A DNA stretch of 64,000 nt, from the NCBI RefSeq assembly GCF_019212185.1, contig NZ_CP078138.1:4384501-4448500 (forward strand), given 5' to 3'. Shown piece after piece: positions 18,869-26,727 of the stretch; position 1 is the stretch's first letter, and each line of letters begins with the position of its first letter. A program made the position numbers and the translations under genes. The notes beneath the pieces were generated by a model. It did no database searches. It had not been told where the DNA came from and worked only from the letters and a program-made list of their open reading frames with translations. Origin of the DNA: Pseudomonas fluorescens. GTDB taxonomy: Bacteria > Pseudomonadota > Gammaproteobacteria > Pseudomonadales > Pseudomonadaceae.

Positions 18869-20296
18869 ATGAGCCTTTTTTCTGCCCACCTGCTGTCCTG
18901 GAGCGCCCTGCTGCTGGTGCTCGACGCCCTGCTCTGGCATCTCGCGCCGTTCAAACATCGCGCACAACGGGTCGGTGTGCGGCTGGTGCTGTTCCTGGCT
19001 TTCAACGCACTGGCCATCAACGCCGGCGTCAGCCCGTTGCAGGCGCCGTTGTTTGCCGATGATCCGGTGGCGCAACTCGGGGCGACGGCACTGGGGATTC
19101 TCTGGTGGCTGTACGCCGCGCGAGTGCTGACTGAAGTGATCGGCCTGATCCTGATGCGCCGCATCGGCCACAGCGGCCGTCTGTTGCAGGACGTGATCGG
19201 TGCGCTGGTGTTTCTCGCGGCCATCGTCGCGGCGGCCGGTTATGTGCTGGATCTGCCGGTCAAAGGTCTGCTCGCGACTTCCGGGGTGGTGGCGATTGTC
19301 ATCGGTCTCGCGCTGCAAAGCACCTTGGCCGACGTGTTTTCGGGCATCGTGCTGAACACCACCAAGCCGTATCAGGTGGATGATCTGGTGGTCATCGACG
19401 GCGTCGAAGGCAAGGTGCTCGACATCAACTGGCGCGCCACGCACCTGCTGACCAGCACCGGCACCCTGGCCGTGGTACCGAACTCGGTGGCGGCCAAGGC
19501 CAAGATCGTCAACCTCAGCCGCCCGAACAACTTGCACGGCGTGTCGATCAGCATCAAGGTGCCGAACCACATCCGTCCACGCCGGGTACTCGACGCCCTC
19601 GACCGCACGCTGCAAGGCAGCAGCAGTCTGTTGCTGTCGCCTGCGCCGAAAGCGGTGCTGAAAGAGGCCGGCGAAGAAATGTCGGAATACGTGGCCAGTG
19701 GTTTCATCGCCGAACTGGGCAAGAAAAGTGACGTGCGCAATCAACTGTTCGACCTCGCCCACCGCCACCTCGAAGCCGCCGACATTTCGCGGCACCCGGA
19801 CGGCGTGATCGAACCGTCGACCCGCGCCCGCGCCTTGCTCGATGAAGTGAAAATCTTCCGCTCGCTGAGCCATGAGGAACGCGATCGCCTCGCCGAATCA
19901 ATGGTCGCGCAGCAGTACAACGCCGGGCAGGTGGTACTCAATCTGGAGGAAGTCCCGGACAGCCTGTTCGTGATCGCCACCGGCGTGGTCAGCGCCAGCG
20001 TGCCGGACGGCAATGGCTTCACCGAGGCTGGACGCATGGGACCGAGTGAGGTCATGGGGGAACAGAGCATTCTGGCCGATACGCCTTCGCAGGCGACGTT
20101 CACGGCGCTGACGTCTTCGATCATTTATCGTCTCGACAAGAACCTGACTCGCCAGTGCATGGAGCAGCGCAGTGAAGTGGGTCGGGCGTTGAACAAGTTG
20201 CAGGCGGTACGGCAGCAGAACAGTCGGCTGGCGTTGATGGCCAAGCCTGCGCCGGTTCGCAAGGGTGGTTTTCTGGGGTGGTTGCAAAAGCGCTGA
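18869..20296 (+). CDS. MscS-type mechanosensitive channel with C-terminal cyclic-nucleotide-binding domain
   Basis: 475 residues from the ATG at 18869; the longer frame starts inside the preceding terminator. Four or five hydrophobic helices (about 1-165) end in the pore-lining TM3-like helix GVVAIVIGLALQSTLADVFSG. The MscS beta domain follows (DDLVVIDGVEGKVLDINWRA). After ~residue 320 comes a cNMP-binding fold (LSHEERDRLAESMVAQQYNA, then MGPSEVMGEQSILADTPSQA). It is probably a channel whose gating responds to a cyclic nucleotide as well as tension. The phosphate-binding cassette here (GEQSILADTPSQA) keeps Gly-Glu but has a Gln-Ala end where a CRP-type protein has Arg, so cAMP binding is not assured. 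Confidence 0.88.
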   Translation: MSLFSAHLLSWSALLLVLDALLWHLAPFKHRAQRVGVRLVLFLAFNALAINAGVSPLQAPLFADDPVAQLGATALGILWWLYAARVLTEVIGLILMRRIGHSGRLLQDVIGALVFLAAIVAAAGYVLDLPVKGLLATSGVVAIVIGLALQSTLADVFSGIVLNTTKPYQVDDLVVIDGVEGKVLDINWRATHLLTSTGTLAVVPNSVAAKAKIVNLSRPNNLHGVSISIKVPNHIRPRRVLDALDRTLQGSSSLLLSPAPKAVLKEAGEEMSEYVASGFIAELGKKSDVRNQLFDLAHRHLEAADISRHPDGVIEPSTRARALLDEVKIFRSLSHEERDRLAESMVAQQYNAGQVVLNLEEVPDSLFVIATGVVSASVPDGNGFTEAGRMGPSEVMGEQSILADTPSQATFTALTSSIIYRLDKNLTRQCMEQRSEVGRALNKLQAVRQQNSRLALMAKPAPVRKGGFLGWLQKR

Positions 20297-20312
20297 GCCC
20301 TTTCCAACAGAC

Positions 20313-20345
20313 AAAAAAATGCCCGCTCTTCAGCGGGCATTTTTT
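20313..20345. terminator. Bidirectional terminator between convergent genes
   Basis: AAAAAAATGCCCGCT-CTTC-AGCGGGCATTTTTT, symmetric A/T runs; serves the MscS gene and the isochorismatase gene. Confidence 0.92.
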
Positions 20346-20352
20346 CAGCCAA

Positions 20353-20979
20353 TTACTGGGCAGTGAACTTGGTGTAGCTGTTGATCAGGTTGCGATAGTT
20401 CGGCAGACGCTGCGACAGCAGATTCGCCAACCCTTCCATGTCATTACGCCAGTCACCCTGCAGCTCACAAGCCACAGCAAACCAGTTCAACAGGTGCGCA
20501 CCCGCCGCCGACATACGCGCCCAGGCAGCCTGCTGCACGGTGGTGTTGAAAGTGCCGGAAGCGTCAGTCACCACAAACACTTCAAAACCTTCAGCGATGG
20601 CCGACAGGGTCGGGAACGCCACGCACACGTCAGTCACCACACCGGCGATGATCAGTTGCTTGCGGCCGGTAGCCTTGATGGCCTTGACGAAGTCTTCGTT
20701 GTCCCAGGCGTTGATCTGGCCAGGACGGGCAATGAACGGCGCATCCGGGAATTGCTCTTTCAGCTCAGGCACGATCGGGCCGTTCGGGCCGCTGTCGAAG
20801 CTGGTGGTGAGGATGGTTGGCAGATTGAAGAACTTGGCGATGTCGCCCAGTGCCAGCACGCTGTTCTTGAACTCGTTCGGCGAGAAATCCTGCACCAGCG
20901 AGATCAGGCCGGTCTGGTGGTCGACCAGCAGTACCACGGCGTCGTCTTTGTTCAGGCGTTTGTAAGGAACGTTGCTCAT
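20353..20979 (-). CDS. YcaC-like isochorismatase-family hydrolase
   Basis: 208 residues from the ATG at 20979 (MSNVPYKRLNKDDAVVLLVD), with GAGGAG upstream on the minus strand. Features: the catalytic Asp in LLVDHQTGL, a lysine near KQLIIAGV, and the nucleophile Cys in GVVTDVCVAF. These form the Asp-Lys-Cys triad of the family. It is closest to YcaC, a cytoplasmic oligomeric hydrolase of unknown substrate. It follows the amidohydrolase gene by 70 bases on the same strand, so it is likely the last gene of that operon. Confidence 0.9.
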   Translation of the reverse strand: MSNVPYKRLNKDDAVVLLVDHQTGLISLVQDFSPNEFKNSVLALGDIAKFFNLPTILTTSFDSGPNGPIVPELKEQFPDAPFIARPGQINAWDNEDFVKAIKATGRKQLIIAGVVTDVCVAFPTLSAIAEGFEVFVVTDASGTFNTTVQQAAWARMSAAGAHLLNWFAVACELQGDWRNDMEGLANLLSQRLPNYRNLINSYTKFTAQ

Positions 20980-21049
20980 GTGAAACTCCTCGATGGATGG
21001 TTGTTGCGGGGAACGACGCTCACGCAGAGCGGCGCTTTTTTCAAAAGGA

Positions 21050-22888
21050 TCAGAAAGCGAAGCAGGAGCAACCGAATGCGCCCCAGAAACCGGCGAAATC
21101 GCTGACCGGCGCATTCGACATCCGCGCTTTTTCATGGCTGTGGGTATGCACTGCGCACGGGCCGCTGCACTGATGCACCTGAGCCTGCAATGGCGAATTC
21201 GGGCGCCAGTGGCCAGGGACTTTCACCACTGGCGACCAGTCCGGCAGTACAGGCAGCGAACGTGGGCCGAGGTCTTCGAAGTCGCCGGCGGCGTACACGA
21301 TCTTGCCGCCGACCAGGGTCAGCACCGACTCGATCCACTTGATCGCTTCTTCCTCGACGTGGAAGAAGTCCGCGCTCAACGCTGCCAGATCCGCCAGTTG
21401 CCCGACCTTGATCTGGCCCTTCTTGCCCTGCTCGGACGAGAACCAGGCGCTGCCGTGGGTGAACAGTTCCAGCGCGGTGGTGCGTGGCAAGCCTTCTTCG
21501 TACAGCGCCAGACCACCAACGGTGCGACCGCTGACCATCCAGTACAGCGAAGTCCACGGGTTATAGCTGGACACCCGCGTGGCATCGGTGCCCGCGCCAA
21601 CCGGCACGCCTTCGGCGAGCATGCGTTTGATCGGTGGCGTGGCTTCGGCGGCTTGTTTGCCGTAGCGGTCGACGAAGTATTCACCCTGGAATGCCATGCG
21701 ATCCTGAATCGCGATGCCGCCACCAAGCGCCCTCACCCGCTCGATGTTCTGCGGGGTGATGGTTTCGGCGTGGTCGAAAAACCACGGTAAGCCGTTGAAC
21801 GGAATGTCGCGATTGACCTTCTCAAACACGTCGAGCATGCGGCTGATGGATTCGTTGTAGGTGGCGTGCAAACGGAACGGCCAGCGCTGTTCGACGAGGT
21901 GGCGCACCACCGGCTCCAGTTCGTCTTCCATGCCTTGCGGCAGGTCCGGGCGCGGCTCAAGGAAATCCTCGAAATCCGCCGCCGAGAACACCAGCATTTC
22001 CCCGGCACCGTTGTGACGCAGGAAGTCATCGCCCTGATGCAACTTGACGCTGCCGGTCCAGTTCTGGAAATCGGTCAGCTCTTCTTTCGGCTTCTGGGTG
22101 AACAGGTTGTAGGCAATGCGCACGGTCAACTGGTCGTCCTTGGCCAGTTGTTCGATCACCTGATAGTCGTCCGGGTAGTTCTGGAAACCGCCACCGGCAT
22201 CGATGGCGCTGGTCAGGCCGAGGCGATTGAGCTCGCGCATGAACTGGCGGGTCGAGTTGACCTGATACTCCAGCGGCAGCTTCGGCCCTTTGGCCAGGGT
22301 CGAGTACAGGATCATCGCGTTCGGACGCGCCACCAGCATGCCGGTCGGGTTGCCATTGGCATCGCGCACGATCTCGCCGCCCGGCGGGTTAGGCGTATCG
22401 CGGGTGTAGCCAGCAACGCGCAACGCAGCGCGGTTGAGCAGCGCGCGGTCATACAGGTGCAGGATGAACACCGGGGTGTCCGGCGCTGCCTGGTTGATTT
22501 CTTCGAGGGTCGGCATGCGTTTTTCGGCGAACTGGAATTCGTTCCAGCCACCGACCACGCGGACCCATTGCGGCGTCGGCGTACGATCGGCCTGCTCCTT
22601 GAGCATGCGCAGCGCGTCGGCCAGCGACGGCACGCCTTCCCAGCGCAGTTCGAGGTTGTAGTTCAGCCCCCCGCGGATCAGGTGCAGGTGGGAGTCGTTG
22701 AGGCCGGGAATGACGCAGCGGCCCTTGAGGTCGATGACCTGGGTGGCGGAACTGCGCAGGGCCATGGCCTGGGCATCGGTGCCCACCACGACGAAGCGAC
22801 CGTCGCTGATGGCCACGGCGCTAGCATGTGGTTTTTCACGGTCAACCGTATGAAATTGACCATTGAACAGAATCAGATCGGCGTTCAT
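21050..22888 (-). CDS. YtcJ-like metal-dependent amidohydrolase
   Basis: 612 residues of the amidohydrolase superfamily, long-form (YtcJ/NfdA type). Seen: the N-terminal beta-sandwich (NADLILFNGQFHTVDREK), first metal motif NDSHLHLIRGG, later RLHATYNE, a DHAETI histidine, and the terminal Asp in VGAGTDATR. Substrates of this subgroup are exocyclic amides or formamides; not deducible here. The C-terminal tail is Cys/His-rich (HQCSGPCAVHTHSHEK and FWGAFGCSCFAF). It overlaps the preceding gene by 4 bases (ATGA), which shows translational coupling with the ABM-domain and DoxX genes. Confidence 0.9.
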   Translation of the reverse strand: MNADLILFNGQFHTVDREKPHASAVAISDGRFVVVGTDAQAMALRSSATQVIDLKGRCVIPGLNDSHLHLIRGGLNYNLELRWEGVPSLADALRMLKEQADRTPTPQWVRVVGGWNEFQFAEKRMPTLEEINQAAPDTPVFILHLYDRALLNRAALRVAGYTRDTPNPPGGEIVRDANGNPTGMLVARPNAMILYSTLAKGPKLPLEYQVNSTRQFMRELNRLGLTSAIDAGGGFQNYPDDYQVIEQLAKDDQLTVRIAYNLFTQKPKEELTDFQNWTGSVKLHQGDDFLRHNGAGEMLVFSAADFEDFLEPRPDLPQGMEDELEPVVRHLVEQRWPFRLHATYNESISRMLDVFEKVNRDIPFNGLPWFFDHAETITPQNIERVRALGGGIAIQDRMAFQGEYFVDRYGKQAAEATPPIKRMLAEGVPVGAGTDATRVSSYNPWTSLYWMVSGRTVGGLALYEEGLPRTTALELFTHGSAWFSSEQGKKGQIKVGQLADLAALSADFFHVEEEAIKWIESVLTLVGGKIVYAAGDFEDLGPRSLPVLPDWSPVVKVPGHWRPNSPLQAQVHQCSGPCAVHTHSHEKARMSNAPVSDFAGFWGAFGCSCFAF

Positions 22889-23478
22889 CGCGTTTCCTTG
22901 GGTTGATGGGAAGAGGACAACCAGGGGGCGAACAGGCGTGTCGCCATGGGCATGAACAGGTAGACCACCGACACTACGATGGTCAGCGTGATCAGGAACG
23001 TGGCGACCACGTAATTGGACAGGAAGGCATTGAGGCCCAGCAGCGGGCCCCAGAGCAGCGGTACCAGCAGGGTGTGCGGCAGAATCACCAGCAGCGTGAC
23101 GACGGCCTGCTTCCAGCGCGGTGGCGGTGGAGCAGCGGTGTCGGCGCCGGGAGCGAACCAGAATTCATTGACCGGGTTGACCTCGGTCTGATCGCCATCG
23201 GCGAGCATCGGCGTGGCTTCGTTCACCAGTTGCAGGCGCTGGGGCGAATCAAGCCAGCGCTGCATCGCGTCGGTACTGCAAAAGCGCAGCACGCAGGTGT
23301 ACAGGTCGAGGCCGGCGTTTCTGCCACGAATCACATCCACCCCCAGGTGCCCTTCCTGCTGCCCGGCGATGCTGACGATGTTGCGTAACCAGGCTTCGTA
23401 AGGCCCCTCGAAACCGGACTTGACCCGATGCTTGATGACCAGGGTCACGACTTCCTCGAAACGGTTGGATTCAGGCAT
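22885..23478 (-). CDS. ABM-domain protein with C-terminal membrane helices
   Basis: 197 residues from the ATG at 23478, which overlaps the upstream doxX-like stop by 8 bases; a start nine codons upstream is also possible. Residues ~1-100 match the antibiotic-biosynthesis-monooxygenase fold (VTLVIKHRVKSGFEGPYEAW, GHLGVDVIRG). Residues ~115-185 hold two hydrophobic helices (VVTLLVILPHTLLVPLLWG and VVATFLITLTIVVSVVYLF). A membrane-anchored ABM protein may handle reactive or quinone-like molecules. Function unknown. Middle gene of a tightly overlapping four-gene run. Confidence 0.8.
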   Translation of the reverse strand: MPESNRFEEVVTLVIKHRVKSGFEGPYEAWLRNIVSIAGQQEGHLGVDVIRGRNAGLDLYTCVLRFCSTDAMQRWLDSPQRLQLVNEATPMLADGDQTEVNPVNEFWFAPGADTAAPPPPRWKQAVVTLLVILPHTLLVPLLWGPLLGLNAFLSNYVVATFLITLTIVVSVVYLFMPMATRLFAPWLSSSHQPKETR

Positions 23479-23887
23479 AACGTAAGGCTCCGGTGAATCG
23501 GACATTGAGCGCGAGCCGTCCCGGCCCGGCGATAAGAACGCTGCTGAACAGCAGCAACAACAGCCAGCCGAACTGCCCCTCTTCAACGCTCCACTGCGGA
23601 TGCACCACCCGCAACGCGATCAACAGGACACACAGGATCGGCAGGCACGCCAGACGCACCAACACCCCTGCGATAATCAGCAGCGGGCACAGCACCTCGG
23701 CAAAGATCGCCAGCATCAGGGTGATGTGAGCGCCCAGGTGGAAAGGGTCTTCGATCACTTGCAACTGAAATCTGTAATTCAAAAGCTTGGGCAAACCGTG
23801 AACCCACAACAGGAACAGACTGGCGCTGACACGCAAAAACAGCAGCCCGAAGGCCTGGGCCCGTTCATCCTGTCGCGAAACGTTCAT
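23471..23887 (-). CDS. DoxX family membrane protein
   Basis: 138 residues, four predicted helices, with the DoxX-like GLLFLRVSASLFLLWVHGLPK start and the later LGAHITLMLAIFAEVLCPLLI. DoxX/DoxD proteins are small membrane components linked to thiosulfate or redox metabolism in some bacteria; many are uncharacterised. First gene of the run doxX-ABM-amidohydrolase-isochorismatase. A LysR gene lies 197 bases upstream on the same strand and may control it. Confidence 0.85.
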   Translation of the reverse strand: MNVSRQDERAQAFGLLFLRVSASLFLLWVHGLPKLLNYRFQLQVIEDPFHLGAHITLMLAIFAEVLCPLLIIAGVLVRLACLPILCVLLIALRVVHPQWSVEEGQFGWLLLLLFSSVLIAGPGRLALNVRFTGALRYA

Positions 23888-24043
23888 GGGTTACCTGCCC
23901 GAATGAAAAAACACCGACGTCAATGCGCCGCAACGTCATTCGATAATGCGGGAATGGGGCTGGGGAAAATTGGATGTACGTGCTCTCTTTCAGCAGCGAG
24001 CACTGATCTGGAGTCGTTGGGATGTTGGATCTGGAACGATCAA

Positions 24044-24073
24044 CCTGTGGGAGCGGGCAAGCCGTCCCACAGG
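24044..24073. repeat. REP-type palindrome
   Basis: CCTGTGGGA-GCGGGCAAGCCG-TCCCACAGG, a hairpin of the dispersed 'gtgggagcgggc' class found between genes in fluorescent Pseudomonas. It lies between the LysR and DoxX genes and could also attenuate readthrough. Confidence 0.7.
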
Positions 24074-24084
24074 GGCCCGATTCG

Positions 24085-25020
24085 TCATGGGAGCGACGAT
24101 TTGCCAGCCAGAGGCAAAGGCCTCGACATGAACTCGGCGATCCGCGAGCGCAACCAGCGCTCGGCGGGGTCGTTGTCGTGCACGCCGCTCCAGGCCATCG
24201 ACAACTGCGCCGCCGTAATCGGGAACGGTGGATCCTCAGCCCGCAACGCACACCCCTCGACCAGCGCACACGCTGCATAATCGGGCACCGTGGCGACCAT
24301 CTCGGTGCCGGCGAGCAGCGCGCGCAACCCGCTGAACTGCGGCACGCCAAGCACCACCCGGCGACTGCGGCCGATCTTCGCCAGGTCCAGGTCGATGTTA
24401 CCGCTCAGGTCGCCGGAAAACGACACCATGGCATGCGGTCGTTCGCAGTACTCATCGAGGGTTAGCGGTCCCGCCCGTTTGTCCCCGCGCAGCACCTTGC
24501 AGGGGATGTCGCGCAGCTTCTTGCATTTGGCATTCGCCGGCAAATCCATGGTGTAGCTCACCCCTACCGAAATTTCACCGGAGGCCAGCAGACTCGGCAT
24601 CAACAGGTAATTGGCACGACGCACCACCACGATGATCCCGGGCGCCTCCTCCTGCAATTGCCGCAGCAATGGCGGGAACAGGCCGAACTCGGCATCGTCC
24701 GACAAACCGATACGAAACACGTCGCAACTGGTCGTCGGATCGAACTCCTTGGCCCGGCTGACCGCGCCTGAGATAACGTCCATCGCCGGCTGCAGCTCCT
24801 TGAGAATCGCCAGCGCCCGCGCCGTCGGCTCCATGCCGCGACCGTTGCGCAACAGCAGCGGATCGTCGAACAGGTCGCGCAAACGACCGAGCGCCGCGCT
24901 GACCGCCGGTTGCCCCATGAACAGTTTTTCGGCGACCCGGGTCAGATTCTTCTCGAACATCAAGGCCTCGAAAATCACCAGCAGGTTCATGTCGACGCGG
25001 CGCAGATCGTTACGGTTCAT
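24085..25020 (-). CDS. LysR family transcriptional regulator
   Basis: 311 residues from the ATG at 25020 (MNRNDLRRVDMNLLVIFEAL), the usual start for this group. The helix-turn-helix is in LTRVAEKLFMGQPAVSAALG. The effector domain continues to the end. The closely related pattern (LRRVDMNLLVIFEALM) is shared by regulators of aromatic or small-molecule catabolic operons. It precedes the doxX-amidohydrolase run on the same strand and is divergent from the AraC gene at 25270. Confidence 0.92.
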   Translation of the reverse strand: MNRNDLRRVDMNLLVIFEALMFEKNLTRVAEKLFMGQPAVSAALGRLRDLFDDPLLLRNGRGMEPTARALAILKELQPAMDVISGAVSRAKEFDPTTSCDVFRIGLSDDAEFGLFPPLLRQLQEEAPGIIVVVRRANYLLMPSLLASGEISVGVSYTMDLPANAKCKKLRDIPCKVLRGDKRAGPLTLDEYCERPHAMVSFSGDLSGNIDLDLAKIGRSRRVVLGVPQFSGLRALLAGTEMVATVPDYAACALVEGCALRAEDPPFPITAAQLSMAWSGVHDNDPAERWLRSRIAEFMSRPLPLAGKSSLP

Positions 25021-25269
25021 TGGCACGGCTCCCTTTTTTAGCGCGTCGGACTTTACTCGATCAACGGCACGCTGGCCGCACGTTTGTAGATCGGAAAAGC
25101 GGCCATGTCCAGCGCCGCCAGGTGCCTCGATTGTGCACACCTCCCGCCCGTGGAAATTGCAGCCATGTGCTGAGTCGGTCTGTATGCACACCGGCACAAT
25201 TAACAACGTTTAACTCGCCTGCCAGAGCCCCGCGTCCAAGAATGAAGCTCACCGACATGGACATTAGTT

Positions 25270-25710
25270 ATGGCCCATTCTCAACAGAGCACCGCGTATC
25301 TGGCCGTCACCGAAACACCGAAGAAACCCACCGGGGGTTTGACACCGTGGCGTGAAAGCCTGGCCAAGCAACTGATCCTCGAGCGCCTGAGCGAAACCAT
25401 CGAAGTCAGTGACCTGGCCCGGGCCTGCGCCTTGTCACGCAGCCATTTTTCCCGCGCATTCAAATGCAATACCGGTCTCTCGCCACAGGACTGGATCCGT
25501 CAGCAACGCATCGCCCGGGCCAAGCAGTTGATCCAGAACACCGACCGCAGCCTGACGCAGATCAGCCTCGAATGCGGGTTCTGCGACCAGGCACATTTCT
25601 GCAATATCTTCACCCGCAGCGAAGGCATCAATCCGTTTGCCTGGCGCTGCCGCACGATTCGCGCCCTGCCCCATCACGCCCTCCCCACGCCGCCGTTTCA
25701 CGCGCAGTAA
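25270..25710 (+). CDS. Short AraC family transcriptional regulator
   Basis: 146 residues, essentially one AraC/XylS DNA-binding domain with two helix-turn-helix units: VSDLARACALSRSHFSRAFK and LTQISLECGFCDQAHFCNIF. The usual N-terminal ligand-binding domain is absent, as in the small MarA/SoxS-like or PobR-free subset. It would act without its own sensor, or as a modulator. Divergent from the LysR gene across 249 bases. Confidence 0.88.
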   Translation: MAHSQQSTAYLAVTETPKKPTGGLTPWRESLAKQLILERLSETIEVSDLARACALSRSHFSRAFKCNTGLSPQDWIRQQRIARAKQLIQNTDRSLTQISLECGFCDQAHFCNIFTRSEGINPFAWRCRTIRALPHHALPTPPFHAQ

Positions 25711-25772
25711 GCGTCCGCCCCCCCCACTTGACGGGACGCCTCGAATCTCAAACGCATTGATGCGACGTCCGA

Positions 25773-26348
25773 TCAGACCGGTGCAGCGCCCATGCGCTCG
25801 GCCAGTCGCGCCACCCGTTCGCCCAGGCACGCGGCAGTGCAGCGGTCTTCGAGCGGCGGTGCGTCTTCGGGGGATTGCTCGACATTCGATTGCGCCATGG
25901 CTCCGAGCGAACTGCCCAGGCGATTCAACTGCCCGTCGAACAGACCGCTGCTGGAACGCGCCGGCAGTACATCGAGCCCGACCCAGATCATCGAGTGCTG
26001 GGCGGCGAATACCGCCATCTGCAGCAAGGTGTTGAGCTTGTCGCCGCACAGGCAGCCGGAATTGGTGAAGCCTGCGGCGAGCTTGTCGCGCCAGGGCTGG
26101 GCCAGATAGAACGTCGCGGTGGACTCCATGAAAGCCTTGAAGTGCGCCGAAGCGCTGCCCATGTAGGTCGGCGCGCCGAAGATGATCGCGTCGGCGTGGT
26201 GCAAACGGTCCCACTGTTGAGCCACGTCCTCGACGGAAATCAACAGGCAGGTGCTTCCCTGTTGACGCGCCACCCCCTGGGCCACCGCCTCGGCGATGAC
26301 TCGGGTGTGTCCGTAGCCACTGTGATAGACCACCACCACGTTGCTCAT
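25773..26348 (-). CDS. Flavodoxin/WrbA-like FMN-binding protein
   Basis: 191 residues. N-terminal flavodoxin phosphate loop YHSGYGHTRVIAEAVAQG, then ADAIIFGAPTYMGSASAHFK, which matches the FMN isoalloxazine loop of WrbA-like NAD(P)H:quinone reductases. Cytoplasmic. Convergent with the short AraC gene. Confidence 0.88.
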   Translation of the reverse strand: MSNVVVVYHSGYGHTRVIAEAVAQGVARQQGSTCLLISVEDVAQQWDRLHHADAIIFGAPTYMGSASAHFKAFMESTATFYLAQPWRDKLAAGFTNSGCLCGDKLNTLLQMAVFAAQHSMIWVGLDVLPARSSSGLFDGQLNRLGSSLGAMAQSNVEQSPEDAPPLEDRCTAACLGERVARLAERMGAAPV

Positions 26349-26727
26349 TCCATTGTCCTTTTTGGGAGAGAGATCGGCTTGCCGGCCAAAGCGTTGCGTC
26401 AGTCATCCATTCTGCTGGATGGGCCGCCGCAGTCGCGAGCAGGCTCGCCCCCACACTGACCGGTGGAAGTTGAAGAGACAGAGTTTTGGGCGTAGACCGG
26501 ACGCAGCACGAGTTAAATGTTGTTAATTGTTCCCGGCGCGCCAAAAGCCATGGCGACACCTTTATCCCCCGCCGCAGCCCGTAATCACGCAGCGGATGCG
26601 CATGACCGGTGAACAGGGGGGACGATGGCCACCGTCGGAGCGCTCGCCTGTGGATTGCGTCAGGGCACAATCCCGACGAATATGCTCGGAAACCGCGTCC
26701 CAGAAGGTTGCAAGCAGGAGTGAGCCG
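26349..26727. other. Region between the flavodoxin and the first winged-helix/ATPase gene
   Basis: 379 bases. Contains a REP-type core GCGAGCAGGCTCGC (26434-26447) and no other structure I can name. The upstream in-frame extension of the following gene covers this region but has no homologous domain. Confidence 0.5.
26431..26459. repeat. REP half-element
   Basis: TCGCGAGCAGGCTCGCCCCC shares its core with the inverted pair at 39818-39919. Confidence 0.6.

Noticed and set aside
17699..19873. 724-codon minus-strand frame over the esterase and MscS genes
   Set aside because: Antisense shadow spanning two well-supported genes and their terminator.
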